NCBI GenBank assembly: GCA_001600455.1
Contig: BCKC01000002.1
Span: 3,176,171 to 3,240,170 of the forward strand
DNA: 64,000 nt
From: Endocalyx cinctus
Lineage: Eukaryota; Ascomycota; Sordariomycetes; Amphisphaeriales; Apiosporaceae
Direction: 5' to 3'
Shown here piece after piece: positions 43,792 to 56,190 of the stretch. Under the pieces are notes generated by a model. It saw nothing but the letters and a program-made list of their open reading frames with translations. It ran no database searches and was not told the DNA's origin. Position numbers and translations under genes: made by a program. The stretch's first letter is position 1, and the number at the start of each line of letters is the position of its first letter.

Positions 43792-44574
43792 GTTGAATTA
43801 TCAAACACGCTTGTTACGTTATTTCAAGAAATAATAAAAGATTGAGAGTCAAAATTTAATGAAGCAACGGTGTGAACGATATAGGTTAGAGAGCTCTTCT
43901 GCGCTCGTACTTAGATGAGAGAACATATAGCTCCATAAGCCGACAAGCTGAGTAAAAACAATAGAGATTGCGTAAGTGCATATATAATCAATATATGCTT
44001 TCTCTATGATAATATGCGGCTGCCGGTGTTACTCACCTATATGCCTGTATAGCCTAGCATAGAGAATACCTTACCATATACTCCGTAAACGAAGTATATT
44101 CATATTCTTGTTATATTTCTCCTTGGAAGAATATTGTTTGATGCTAAACACTATTCAACAGGATCGTATTCGTACTTGAAGGAAGATTAGCTGAGCAGTG
44201 TGTAAAATTCGTTTTCTTGCTATCGACATCCCTTAGATTTCCTAATAAGAAGAAAATCATATCATACAGTCGTTCCCCTATCAAAGCTGTAAGGATGTAG
44301 TGCACGGTAGCGCTATGTCTTTTTAATAAGAGATGACATGAAATAAAACCACGACACGACGGGGGACCAGCGAATCCATCTAATCTTAAAATTAGTCACG
44401 TGCTCAATCACCTGACCCGTTGCTGTGGCTTCCAGTAATCCAGCAATCCAGATGTTTCATTTCCTTATCAGAAAGCTGATAGATACCATTGCTTATTATT
44501 ATTTATTACGATTACGGGTGCATCGGAACATTCAACTGCATTGATTGAAGTCTGTCACAAATAACTATATCATC
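43792..44574. other. Divergent promoter of hydrolase and aminopeptidase genes
   Basis: 783 bp, AT-rich, with a TACTCCGTAAACGAAGTA near-palindrome at about 44079-44096. No gene. Confidence 0.55.
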
Positions 44575-45992
44575 ATGCTCAAACAGTTTTTATCCTTTGG
44601 GTTGGCCGCTTCGCAGGTCCTTGCGGCAGATCATCAACGACAACAAGTAATTCTCGGCCCCGCCGCCTCTCAGGATGCCGCCGCAGCTTCTACCGCCTAC
44701 GCCGTAGACGAGGGCATTTATACCTCCCACGCCGTAGATGAGAGCATTTATGCTGCTCTCCGAGCGCATCCCGACCCGGTTGATGCCCTCGTCTCCCTGA
44801 GACCGCACCTCGCCGAGGAGATGGCCTCGCCCCGCCTCCTGCACGTCATGGGCGAGGCGATGCCGCGGTGGATGACCGAGGGCGACAAGCTGCGTCTCCG
44901 TCGGAACGGTAAGAAGTTTAAGGACGTGACCGACTTCCAGCACGTACAGGCGGAAATGGGTGCATCATTCTTCGCCGGCAAGGCTCATCTGCCGGACTTC
45001 GTACATCAAAGGCTGGTGAAGCCGCTGTTCTCCAAGGTATCGACCGAGTCGATGCGCTCCGTTCTGGAGCACATGACGAGCTACTACAACCGGTACTACG
45101 GCGACGTTTACGGCGAGCACAGCGCGCAGTGGCTGCACGACCACGTCGCCGAGATCATCAAGTCGGCGCCCTTCCACACGCACATCTCGCTCGAGTACTT
45201 CACGCACAAGTTCCCGCAGCCGACGATCATCGCCCGGTTCGAGCCGAAGGTGCGCAACTCGTCGCTGCCGCTGACCATCATCGGCGCCCACCAGGACTCG
45301 GCCAACTACCTGTTCCCGCTGCTGCCGGCCCCGGGCGCGGACGACGACTGCTCCGGCACCGTGAGCATCCTCGAGGCCTTCCGGATCCTCGCCCAGTCCG
45401 GGTACCTGCCCAAGAACGGGCCGGTCGAGTTCCACTGGTACGCGGCCGAGGAAGGGGGCCTGCTCGGCAGCCAGGCCGTGGCGGCCGACAAGCGGCAGCA
45501 GGGCGCCCGCATCGGCGCCATGCTGGAGTTCGACATGACGGCCTACATCTCTCGGAACGCGAACGAGTCGGTCGGCATCATCGACACGTCCGCCGACGAC
45601 GCCCTCACCGGCTGGGTCGCCGCCCTGACCGACGAGTACCTGTCCATCCCCGCCGGCGTCTACAGCCTCATGCCCGGCGCCGGATCGGACTACATGTCCT
45701 TCACCGAGAACGGTTACCCGTCGGCTTTCGCGTCCGAGGGTAACCCGCTGGATCGCGGCTACGACCCCTACGTGCACACTACGGGCGATACTATGGACGT
45801 CGACGATGATCTCGGCTACTTCTCACTTGACGTAAGCTCTTGTTCCCCTTCCCACATCTTGATTGCACCCTTCAATTTCTGTTCTGACTATGGCTAACAA
45901 TACCTCTTTCAACATAGCATATGGCGAGGTTTTCCGAGTTGGCTATGGCTTTCATAGTCGAACAGGCAGGGTGGGAAAACACATGGAGGTAA
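44575..45992 (+). CDS. Secreted leucine aminopeptidase, M28 family
   Basis: Exons 44575-45831 and 45918-45992 (86-nt intron, GCTAAC branch) give 443 residues; the last 24 residues come from exon 2. Signal peptide: MLKQFLSFGLAASQVLAA. A propeptide to about residue 140 includes a short duplicated YAVDEGIYTS / HAVDESIYA element. Zinc ligands and catalytic residues follow M28 order: His and Asp in IIGAHQDS, Asp in DDDCSGT, the Glu pair in AAEEGG, Asp in LEFDMTAY, and His in YVHTTGDT. It removes N-terminal residues, preferably Leu, from extracellular peptides. Exon 1 is strongly GC-rich from 45000 on. An N-terminal ATG at 44545 is out of the normal signal-peptide context, so 44575 is preferred. 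Confidence 0.93.
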
Positions 45993-46840
45993 TATGAGAA
46001 TAATGTAACATGACTTTTCAACTTATCTCTTTATGTATGATCGTGCTAAATTTCAGTATGTACTCTTGGGCAATAGCGGTTTTGGAAGGTAGAACGTATA
46101 TAGGTTTTGATATTAGGACACAATAACATGCATAACTATTTCACAGCAATATGGGCTCTGCCCATATGACCACGAATCTACCGATGGTGCTTATGTCTTT
46201 AGGCATCACCAATAATTTAAACTGAAGAAGCTGCAGCGTCTAGTAATGAGAGGTGGTAAGGAATTCTCTTGTATCTTGAAGCTTGGGCTAGCCATCTTCT
46301 TGGCTGATATTAGCTTGTCTTTCTCGACGTTCTTGATAGCCCCAAGATGATCAACGCGTTTCCCCGGCACATATGGCCTTTACCAAGAATTTGTTTTTAC
46401 TCCTAAGAGTTGTTGCATATATCCGCAGTAGCAACATCTATTTGACACAGATTCAAGCCAAGCATGGTAAGAAGTTCCTAGACTGGGTCTTTCCTAGCAT
46501 TACTCGCAAATACACTTACATGTGAGTAACTAGCATAGGCGGTGATAGACATTATGCTTGATTGCGGGTATGATTTCTTGTGTTATGCTTGATAGAGCCG
46601 AGAGTCTAGTTTATCATAAACCTACCAGCTTCCAGAAGAGATAAGACAAAAACAAAACGCACGCGCGTATGCCACGTTCTATACAGTTTACCGATTTGAA
46701 TTATTTGGGCAATGTGATCTGTAGCATCCTTATGGGTACGGCAGCAGCGTAGAAGAGGGTCTTCTGTTCTCTCAACGGTTTTACCGGAAATTCAATCTCG
46801 GTAACCGAAAATTGACGGTGTGCTAAAGTAGCCAGTCAGC
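45993..46840. other. Convergent intergenic region
   Basis: About 850 bp. No coding pattern or repeat that I can support. Confidence 0.6.
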
Positions 46841-47917
46841 TTAATAGGCACTGATGATGGTACGTTTCATATCCATACCACACTCTCTTATGAATGATTC
46901 GAATGTCTCCGCATTGCGGACGACTCCGGCGATGATAACTAGCAATTGCGGCCTCATGTCGAGGAGGTGCTGAAGTGTTTGAACCAAGGCCTTGATAGCT
47001 TCTGTGTCGTATGTCTAGACACCCTAGATTAGCTCCGTGACCAGAGTGATGAACGGTCAACCTACGATGTCAGCACCGATCACCACGTCATATGGCGATC
47101 TAGCGCAGTCTTCTTCGACCCATGTTCCCTTAACTTGGTCTCCCCACCACAGAGTATCTACCGCTACTTGATTATCGCCTAAACCGTTAAGTTCCATGTT
47201 TTCCTTCAGGGCCTCGGAAACTCCGTCATCTCCGTCTGTAGTAGTAACGTGCCTCGCATGTAGATGCTTAGAGCATAAGACAGACAAGAATCCCGTGCCA
47301 GCCCCTAGTTCGATGATATTTTTATCTCTCACTAGGCGTGAGCCGGCACTGCTCAATAGATACGAACCAAGATGGAGAGCAGCTTCCCAGGTCCGAAACC
47401 CGGTCGTCTTGGAACCAACTATCAGATGCCGTCGCTCAAGTAGTGTGATGGTAGGGTCGGTAGCACTCGGCTCGTCATCGCCATCCCGAACGTCCGGCAA
47501 GCAAGTGAATGTGACGTAAGCCTTCTCTTGCACGGCTTCGAGCTGCGATGGTACACCGTACGTCATAAGAGATGCAAGGCGTCCCATGAGGTCATCAGAT
47601 ATTTCCTACCACGCGCCTTAGCAAATGAGCGTCGAGGACGGCGAGAAAGATTTGTGCATACGTACATCCTCTTCAGGGTCTTGAATAGATCGCTCAATTT
47701 TTGCCAATAAAGGCTTTAGAACCCGATACTGATATCTCTCATGAGGAAGTCTGAGGTTACGGCTAACATCAAATAGATGCTTGAACAACCACGCCTGTGC
47801 ATCTGCACTCTTCAACAGATTTGAAGGCGGCCATGCTAGGAAATCTGGCTCGAGAAGCTGCAAATACTGTCTTTTGAATAGGATCAAGGGCGCATCAATT
47901 TCAGAATTCGCTGACAT
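46841..47917 (-). CDS. EFM3: Protein-lysine N-methyltransferase EFM3 (FAM86 family)
   Basis: Exons 47917-47666, 47605-47066 and 47014-46841 give 321 residues; both introns (60 and 51 nt) have GCTAA branches and phase 0. The N-terminal FAM86 part has RQYLQLLEPDFLAWPP. The SAM-binding motif I is IIELGAGTGFLSVLCS, and the seven-beta-strand motif GADI-TYD, generated at the second junction, marks this methyltransferase class. The conserved GSKTTGFRTWEAALHLGSYL block precedes it. In yeast Efm3 methylates a lysine of translation elongation factor 2. Length and order fit the family. Confidence 0.9.
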
Positions 47918-49239
47918 CTTTTTCTGATTGTTTTTTTAAGTGGACTGATCGAATAGGTTTTCATTAATAATATATAAGTTGGATCTTGCTGTACTCTTGC
48001 AAGAGAAGCTGATTGAATCCACTTATCGGGGCTCTTTGCTTCATTTATTAAATAATTCTGCTTAAAGAGGTCATACTTTATGTAGATGATATCAGAATAC
48101 TTTTGAGCACATCCGACGGCCAAGTATTGTTGTGGAATCTTATATTCACGCCAGTTGCTATCTTGCTTTTTTCCCCCATCATTATATAAAGTTATACATT
48201 TGAAACGGAGCACTGAACTTATTAACGCTAAAGCTTATACCTATCAGGTGAGGTGTCAACGATGAGCACATCCTTCGTCATTGCAGGATAAATACCTAGG
48301 TAGGAGGTATACACAGTACGTATATATTATGATCACAGAAGAAGTTATTCCGTAACCATTATTTCGTAGACAAGCGAGGCGCCAACTAGATTATGATACT
48401 ATTATTATCGCCTAGTTAGTTTCAGCGTGGTCATGTTGACAATTATACATGAATCTCGAGATTGGACAGCCGATATCGTCATGCACGGTATCATATACTG
48501 CGACGAGCACCCGCGCGATATGTATGCCGTGAAACTTTTATCGAAAAGCCATCCTCTAACTTTCTTCGACAAAACAAGAGTCAAGGCATGTATCTAATAG
48601 CAACACGACTATAACCCTTGGAGACACATCCTTATGTAAGTAGAACCTTGGCACCACTGTACTCGACAACAGCTTTATCACCTCACACGACAATCATGCC
48701 GAAGAATAAACTTATGAGCCAGAGCTCGGCATAAAGGGGAAATTGATTTCTCCTCATGCGCGTTGAGTGTGTCGCAGCTACGTAAAATCCAAAGAAGCTT
48801 CCCCATTGGTACCCGGATGGTTACAGGCAAAATAGCCGGCAACTCCAAATCTCGAGGAAAATAGACAGCGAGGGGTGTCGTCTGTACCGGCATCGACATC
48901 CAGAAAATCCTAGGGGAGGGAAATCGGAAGCAAGAGTTCCGTTTATATTAAACCATCCTCCACCGCAAGGCTGAGGAAGAAGAAAAAGAAAAGGTACGTA
49001 ATGGGAAAAGTGTAGAATGATACCTCTCTTGGGTAGTCGATGACACGTTTCCCCAAAAACCTACGATACATTTTATAGTAAACGAATGATTGTAAATACA
49101 TCGTGCGACAGAAGTTAGGCTTGTTAAGCAGACTTGGTTAGATCAACTAATTGAAGATACACTATTCTGTTCTGTTTTTTTTTTTTTCGTCCTTCGAAGA
49201 GGAGACCAACTATTGAACTAGTTCACTTGCTCGCTCACC
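47918..49239. other. Intergenic region, 1.3 kb
   Basis: Divergent promoters of EFM3 and the dioxygenase gene. A 55-codon plus-strand ORF at 48433-48597 reads somewhat like protein but has no recognisable family. A T run lies at about 49174-49188. Confidence 0.55.
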
Positions 49240-50387
49240 ATGGGTCGAATTCTCAGACGTCGATTTCCGCGCGTCCTCCGCATCCCGATTTTTGCCGTCC
49301 TCGCCATCCTATGCATCTTCTTATTCCCGCCCATCCACCGGCTCTTCTCGCCCATCCTGCCCGAGTCCCTTCAACACCCGGAATCGCGATCGGAGCCGGG
49401 CGAGTACGGCGAGGAGGAAGGCCCCGCCCTAACGTGCGAGAACCGGCGCTACGCGACGGAGCTGATCTCCCTTGACCCTTTACTGATCTACATCGAAGGG
49501 TTTCTGTCCGCGCCCGAGATCACCGAGCTGCTCGAGGCCGGCGAGGAAAGCTTCACCCCTTCGGTCGTCATCAAGAACGGGTTTCGCCAGGGTACGCCCG
49601 ACCGAACGTCCGAGTCGGCCGCCCTGCCGCGGTCTAACCCGACCGTCCAATGCATCCTGAATCGGGCCCAGGGATTCCTAGGCACTATGTTCGACCCGGA
49701 CCGCGACGATATCGGCCCGCCGCAGCTGGTGAGATACAAGCCCGGACAGCAGTTTAACAGGCACCACGACTGGTACGAGGTCCCGCAGCCGACGCGCAAG
49801 GGGATGAAGGGGACTGGACGTAGCTGGAATCGCATGGCTAGCTTTTTCGCTACCCTCGAAGATGACTGCGAGGGCGGAGAGACCGTAAGTTATTCAATCC
49901 CGGTTCTCGATACATTTCTCCTTTCAAATTGGATAATATGTTATCTTTTCTAACTTGAGAAACTTCCCCCCTACTAGTGGTTCCCACACATCAACATGAC
50001 GCACTCGCGAAGAGAGGCACATGAGCACGAGCACCTCTGGTGGAAACACGAGGAGGGCGGTACCGTCTTCAAGCCCGTTGCTGGTAATTCCTTGTTCTGG
50101 GTGAACCTCCATCCCGACGGAAGTGGTGACGACCGGGCTGTTCACGCTGGATTGACGGTGACGAAGGGTACAAAAACAGCAATGAATATCTGGCCGCGCA
50201 AATTTTGTGAGTACCGAAAACCTCCCAAGTTCCTAATCCATTTGCCTCTTTCTGGACGTTTCATGGAACTCAAAATATTACATATCGTTATGCTTTGTGC
50301 TGGATTTGCGGGGCTTTGCCCTGGCGTATTTCAAAACTATAAGATTTATTTACTAACATGAGATGTCTCTGCGTACTAGACGACTAA
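49240..50387 (+). CDS. Prolyl 4-hydroxylase-like 2-oxoglutarate/Fe(II) dioxygenase
   Basis: Exons 49240-49884, 49978-50206 and 50380-50387 give 293 residues. The terminal exon is 8 nt (two bases, an Asp codon and TAA) behind a 173-nt intron with an ACTAAC branch, finishing the protein at WPRKFYD. A single N-terminal membrane segment (about residues 13-32) makes it a type II ER or Golgi protein. The double-stranded beta-helix carries the iron ligands H-x-D in NRHHDWYE and the distal His in RAVHAGLTVTKG, with the 2-oxoglutarate-binding Lys a few residues later. The domain resembles the catalytic part of the P4H alpha subunit; the target protein is unknown. Confidence 0.9.
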
Positions 50388-50756
50388 GTCCTTGGAATCT
50401 TCTTGGTACTTATTTCCCGTTACGGCGACGAGATGGCCAAGGTATAGCGGGACTACGGAGCTGGTCAACATTTACTAAGTGTAATGCATGACAACATAAA
50501 TAAAGGGCATTTTACATAACTTGTGTCTATCAATGGCTGTAGTTGTCGTGTTTGGCGATTTATATTGTATCGATTTTTATGGACAATAGCCAACAACCCC
50601 TAAGCGTCCTTAAATACTTTTTACGGAACGTGTTACTCATTTAAAATCTAAATATATCAACAATTTCAAGTCGTACACATAGAGCTAGAAAATACAACCA
50701 GGTTCAAGGGCAGATTCTGGTAAGAATCTATGCTATCGTTCTGCCTAGCCCTCCCC
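50388..50756. other. Convergent intergenic region
   Basis: 369 bp, AT-rich; nothing recognised. Confidence 0.6.
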
Positions 50757-53041
50757 TTAAGCTTGAACCATGACCTTGACATCGTTTACGGTAGCTCTTG
50801 CCATCTTCTTCAGGAGGGTTCTCTCATCCGCCTCTCGATATCTCTCCCACCCGTCTAAACCTTCTTTTGCCTGGATGCTCAACGTCTCATATCCTTGCTT
50901 GATGACTTCTGCCACCTGAGTACTGGTGAGATGCTTCTTTGAACCACCAGAGTCTAACATGGACTTGTAGTGGGTGCTGACACTGATGAGTGTAGCTATT
51001 GAGTTCGACGGCCGACTTGATAAATCGTATGTATCGCGAAATTTCACTAAAACATCGCCACTCTCAACGACCTTGTAAAACAGGTCGTCATAAGCTGCCG
51101 GAGTTGGCAAGAACGCCTCGCCAGAGGATAGTGAAAGAGCAAGCAAGTTTACGACAAGGTCGAGCAGGGTATCAATATGTGTCAAGCCTTTTATATCCGT
51201 TGCGTAGGTGGTTAAAAATCGGATGAGGGAGAGTAGAGAGCGGAACAATTCAAACCAGTGGTACTGAAGTCGTGTTCGAGACCGAGAGAGGTATGAGATA
51301 ATTCGGAGCATGATGCCTACACAAAGATTATAGAGGCTGATATCTAGTTTGCGTCGAAGATTATGATTGACACCATCAATCATGGTGTCCAAAACGCTTG
51401 TAGCTAGAATGCGGTCCCCTTTGACAACTGGGAGATAAGGTTGTCGTTGTCGGCACAATCGTACAGATGACTTACTTTCATCACTGCATATTCGCTTGCA
51501 CAGAATTTGATCCTCGATCAGTAAGCGAAACACCATTAAGCTCAGATGAGCATAATTGGTTGCCCTGTTGGAAAGAAATGCATGTTGAAGGAGATAGGAA
51601 GTAAGGGATAGTACGCTAGCAATTGGCTGCTCTTCGCCCTTCTCGGCAGGTATGGAGACCATATTGAAGCAGAAAAGTTTGTTCGCATGACTAAAGTCAT
51701 ACGTGCCTAACAATATAGCTGCATCTTCTCCAGGACTGATTTCTAATTAGCAAGTATAATTTGCTTAGAGATGTTGATGTACTCACAGTTTCGCGAACAT
51801 TTGTTTGGCTACTTCAGGGTCATAGGTAGATTTCTGATTAGTTTTGGAGCCAGGCGCGATAGCACCTAGGCCCATCATGCTCAGAGTATTGGTCAATGAC
51901 CACCCCTCCGGTAAATCTTGAAGTATTTCGATATACTGGCCTCTCAGGTTTCGGCAAGCCTGGCCTATGCATCTGATGACTTTCTTTATAGCATCCTCAT
52001 TGACAAAGTCATTCAATCGTAACTGGTACGGATTTTGAAATTCGAACTTATTGTAGTTGGCTAACAGGCCTAGTAGGATAAACGGCTCAAGCACTCTAGA
52101 TGGCGAGTCGGATTCTTGAATGAACTAAATCCTGTCAAAACCCAATATTTCGACATAGTAGAACGGATGAAACCAACCTTCATGATAGCAGGGAACAAAT
52201 CCCTTTGGATGAAATATGTGAGAAGGCTTGTCTGATATGCGCCTGACGCGATAGACAATACAACTTCGATGGCTCTCTGGCGCACATCAACTTTGAAGAG
52301 GTTAGCAAGACCAAAGATATAAAGTAGTATATCCCGATAACGTACGTGTCTTTCCATTCCGAATAATGCCATCCAAAGCACTGACAAAATCTGTAAATAT
52401 GGTATCAACCTGATCTAGTCCCGCTAAGACGGCGATGATATCGGAGCTCGGATTTGTATATTTTTTAGAGAGTACAGCGGAAAAGAACGCCGTTAAAGTC
52501 TGTTTATCCCCGCGAAAGCTTAGGTCAGCATGGATCAGTAATCCATCTAATATATACTATGTATATTTTCTTTCTTGGAAGTTGTTTTGACCTACCTCCA
52601 AAGCATGTAGGTGGGTAGAACCACTTCCTCCCTGTTTTAAACATGCAACAGAACGAAGGAATAGTTGCCTGGTCTGAGAATGGAGGGAGATAAGGTCATC
52701 GGGACTAAGTTCGCCTAATATTCTCTGTAAAGAAGGCTGGTCTGGTTTGAGAAGGAAGAATTCGCGCCAGAAACCTTCTGGTTTCTCGATATCGGGATCG
52801 GCATTGTCAGGGTCTAGGTCATGCTCCTATGTATACACAAAGGTCAACAAGAGCTTCTTCGGGAGCTTGCTCATTTGATCTAGTCAAAACATACCTTAAA
52901 TGTCAGAAAGTCAGCTTGAACAAGGCCCTATCATTCATGTTTGGGATATTTCCGAACCTTGAATAATGCTTCGTAATGTTGTACAATTTTCTGTTGAAAG
53001 ATTTCAGGGCGGGCCTGCTGTGTCAATGGAGAGGCTTCCAT
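50757..53041 (-). CDS. Armadillo-like helical protein, ARMH3 / DUF1741 family
   Basis: Exons 53041-52958, 52826-52596, 52499-52346, 52290-52178, 52124-51787 and 51735-50757 give 632 residues, with all phases closing. Introns of 53-96 nt are regular except the first (131 nt, donor GTTCGG). Helical repeats throughout. The N-terminal EGFWREFFLLKPDQPSLQRIL and the C-terminal NHNLRRKLDISLYN and YHWFELFRSLLSLIRFLTT are hallmarks of the family that includes human C10orf76/ARMH3. The human protein works at the Golgi with PI4KB and GBF1; the fungal role is not established. The family is well supported by two separate blocks. Confidence 0.87.
52827..52957 (-). other. Long first intron with an internal AAG|GTATGT recursive-type site
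   Basis: The 131-nt intron can be cut into two complete intron-like units. The first, 52957-52895, has GTTCGG, a CTGAC branch and AAG; it is followed immediately by a second with GTATGT and TAG. Removing the first unit places GTATGT directly behind exon 1. The mRNA is identical either way. Confidence 0.4.
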
Positions 53042-54101
53042 AGCTGCAGCAAAGCGTGGATGGGAAAACTAGTCCCACGAATATCATGACGCGAAAGAAG
53101 GAGTAAATTTATCTTGATCGTTTACTACGTTACAACAGTCAACGTAGTAGGCTTTCATACGGATATGGCATTACGTGTTATAATATTTGGAGTATTCCAA
53201 TCTAGTACTGGGAACGATTTCAGCGGGGCAGCCTGTGAATTTTAGTGAATTTCAATGGCGGAAGACCAGCTATACACTTGCTAGGGTCTCACAAATGCAG
53301 GGACTTGCCCGCCAGCCTCTTTGGGGCTTTACCTAGATTCACGAGTTGTTGATTATACCAATTTCAAGGATTATCTTGATAGTGTATTATCTACCGTTGG
53401 ATAATTCCTTAGTGTACGGTTAGGTTACTAGTGCAATGTAAACATCAGTAAGCCAACGAAAGTGATAGTGAAAGTTTCATACATAGAATGAGTATTGATT
53501 GTTGTTATTGTATACAGACCATGTAGAAACCTTGAGAGTACAAGTATCTATCTACGTAATATTTGCTAGAAAGAGACTCTCAATGACTTGAGGGCACGGA
53601 CCATCACATTATCACAGTACTAAATACGTATCATCACGGTGCCCCTCTGAGTCAGTGAGTAGCCAGAGATATCCCTCGGATAACGGAATATTATTAAATC
53701 CGTTTAAGTGCATGTTGACCAAAAGAAAAACTTTCATTGGTCCGGTAAAACCCGGGTCAAAGTTCTTGAGAAAAAAAGTAGTAACTACCTATTCGCCTAT
53801 GTCATCAGATGCCATTGCTTTCAAAGCAACAATCAGCCGATATCGATGCTTTGCCATCTGATCACTCAAAGTATTCTACTTTGAACCTACAACAACAAGT
53901 ACATACATTATAAGATGTTATTATTCATATAATTGTCTGTGAATAAATTTCTCTATCTTTAATCTCCTTTTCTTTTTCCTTCTTGCGATTCTTTGCGCCT
54001 TTCCGTCACTCAAATCAAAGGCTGTATACCCTCTCAAATTGTCATTTTTCGCGAATTTTGAAGTTTGCCCTCTTTGAAGGTGGGAGTGAGAAATTAGGAC
54101 A
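53042..54101. other. Divergent promoter region of ARMH3 and ISA1 genes
   Basis: About 1.06 kb; the ORF at 53655-53861 lacks coding character. A pyrimidine-rich stretch precedes the ISA1 start. Confidence 0.6.
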
Positions 54102-54858
54102 ATGAGCACCTTGCGCGTCGCTCTTCCACGAGCGCCGACAGCGCTTTTTGGTCGAGTCATCAGTGGAACACCAACTTCGACCCGAACATATCAGTGCCTT
54201 TTGAGACAATTCTCTCAGACGTCGTCGCCACCAGCTCCATCTGAGAAAGTCGAATCATCCACATCGTTCCAGTCATACCCCCTCCCTTCCCAACCATTAT
54301 CACCTTCTCGTAATGGTAAAATAACCGAGACAACGATCGCGAGCCCGATACCAGCAGTTTACGAGACAAGACCACCCCCTAAGACTCATACCACGCCGTC
54401 GGCTGCTAAAACATCAGAGCAGGAGGCTCAAGCTCCTAAGCCGGCCCCGAAGCGAAAGTTGCGACCCCGAAAGGCTGCTATAACCCTCACGCCAAAAGCC
54501 GTCGAACATTTGCAGCGTCTCTTGAACCAGCCGGAACCCAAACTCATCAAGATTGGCGTGCGCAACAGAGGTTGTAGTGGTCTTGCGTATCATCTAGAGT
54601 ACGTGGACAAGGCTGGCTCGTTCGACGAGGAAGTAGAGCAAGATGGCGTCAAGGTTTTGATCGACAGCAAGGCCTTATTCAGTATAATCGGCAGTGAGAT
54701 GGACTGGGTTGAAGATAAGTTGAGCGCGCAGTTCAAATTCAAGAATCCCAATATAAGTAAGTTTCTTCCCTACATAAAAGTAAATCTTATAAATGCACAT
54801 CGGACTTACAAGTTTCATAGAGGAGGAATGCGGTTGTGGCGAATCGTTTATGGTTTAA
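54102..54858 (+). CDS. ISA1: Mitochondrial iron-sulfur assembly protein Isa1
   Basis: Exons 54102-54756 and 54821-54858 (64-nt intron, GTAAGT..TAG) give 230 residues. The second exon supplies the C-terminal EECGCGESFMV with the CxC pair; without it the protein would lack two of three essential cysteines. The first Cys is in NRGCSGLAYHLEYV. The A-type carrier domain covers about residues 125-230 and starts with AAITLTPKAVEHLQRLL. The N-terminal 120 residues are a mitochondrial presequence and a Pro/Ser-rich linker, long as in other moulds. Isa1 works with Isa2 and Iba57 in [4Fe-4S] maturation in the matrix. Confidence 0.95.
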
Positions 54859-56190
54859 GATGAAGTAATCAAAAGATACCAAGTCATTTGCATTGGGCGG
54901 CGTTACCTTTAGACGTTCGGGACTACCGTTTTTTTCAGGCGTGGTAGGCAAAGCAAGGGTCTCACCAAGGTGAATATCCCTCGGATCATACCCAGCCTGT
55001 TTACGTTGATGACCATTAAGGCTAGAATTAATGCTATGGCATAGCCTTTTCCAGCTATTCTAGGAGAGAAATTCAGCTTATCGCTGCAATGAGGATATTA
55101 CGACAGTAATGAATATCAGTTCTCTCAAAATGTATTAGTTATGTATTATAAACGAACATGAGACGTCCGTGTGTATATCAACGTTATTTCTATGCTGGCC
55201 GCTCCCCTCCATCGGTACAAAAGTACTTGTTAGAGACAAGATATCTTCACGCCGGTTATAAAGCTGACGGGTAGGAGGCCGAGATAGATAGAGATTAAAC
55301 TACAGCCAAAATTTCAGAAGGTCGATATATGAGACAAGTACTTGTTTTTCCCAAGCTTCAAAATTATGTGTCCGTCCACTCGACATTATCGTAGTTTCAC
55401 CAGGATTCTCTACACTATATTCCAATTTCAATATCTGACCCACGCTACCTTCAGTGCCCTACCACTATCATGCAAAATACTAGTACGGATACCTACCTCT
55501 CTTACCATTGACTCCCAGTTGCTGTGCAGTATGGTATAGTATAATACAGTACAATAGCCAGCAGTTTGAGTAGCTAGTAAGACGACTCCAAGAGGACTTG
55601 AGAGGGTATAGTATTGGCCTTAAACGCCAAAAGCAGAGGAGTGGATTTTGAAGGAGACATTTTGGCACAATCTTTACTGAACAAATTTACTTGATTTGGA
55701 TATAATGAAGTGGCCTAGCCAATCATGAATGATTATTTTAACTTTCCTACAACCAAAATTGATTTATCCCCTTTTCTATGGCAACAGGGCACTTGCTAGG
55801 TAGCTAATAGCTGGAGTGTAAGGGTGTGAAATAATAGAGGAAGATTAGAGAAATAAATAGCAAATTCAAGTCCCAGTAAAATATGGCCCCCCTCAGCACA
55901 GGCCATCCGTTAGTAAGTGACGATATTCAATTAAAGTCGACACGCGTGGAGATTGCCGAATCATTTTCCTTCGCGTCTAGGAAAGTGGAATATCGATAAG
56001 AAAATACTTACAACCTTTTTTTCTCGGAGGGAATTTGCTTGTCGTACTTATTTCACTCCTACATACCTAGGTTTAAGACAAAATAGAAACTAACGTGACT
56101 AAATTAAGAATTTTCTAATTCATATTTGTATCACCTACTCTCGAGAAGAGCTGGCGAAGCTTGCAAACCCAATCATAATTGAATGTCAAT
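54859..56190. other. Intergenic region, 1.3 kb
   Basis: Between ISA1 and the WRNIP1 gene. AT-rich; only short, unconvincing ORFs near 55342-55668. Confidence 0.6.

Noticed and set aside
47884..48213. 109-residue minus-strand ORF before EFM3
   Set aside because: Overlaps the EFM3 start in another frame and has no conserved pattern.
48433..48597. 55-codon plus-strand ORF with protein-like composition
   Set aside because: Too short, no recognisable family and no clear neighbouring exon; noted in the intergenic entry only.
53655..53861. 68-residue ORF upstream of ISA1
   Set aside because: No family features and no support from codon use; the surrounding DNA is AT-rich spacer.
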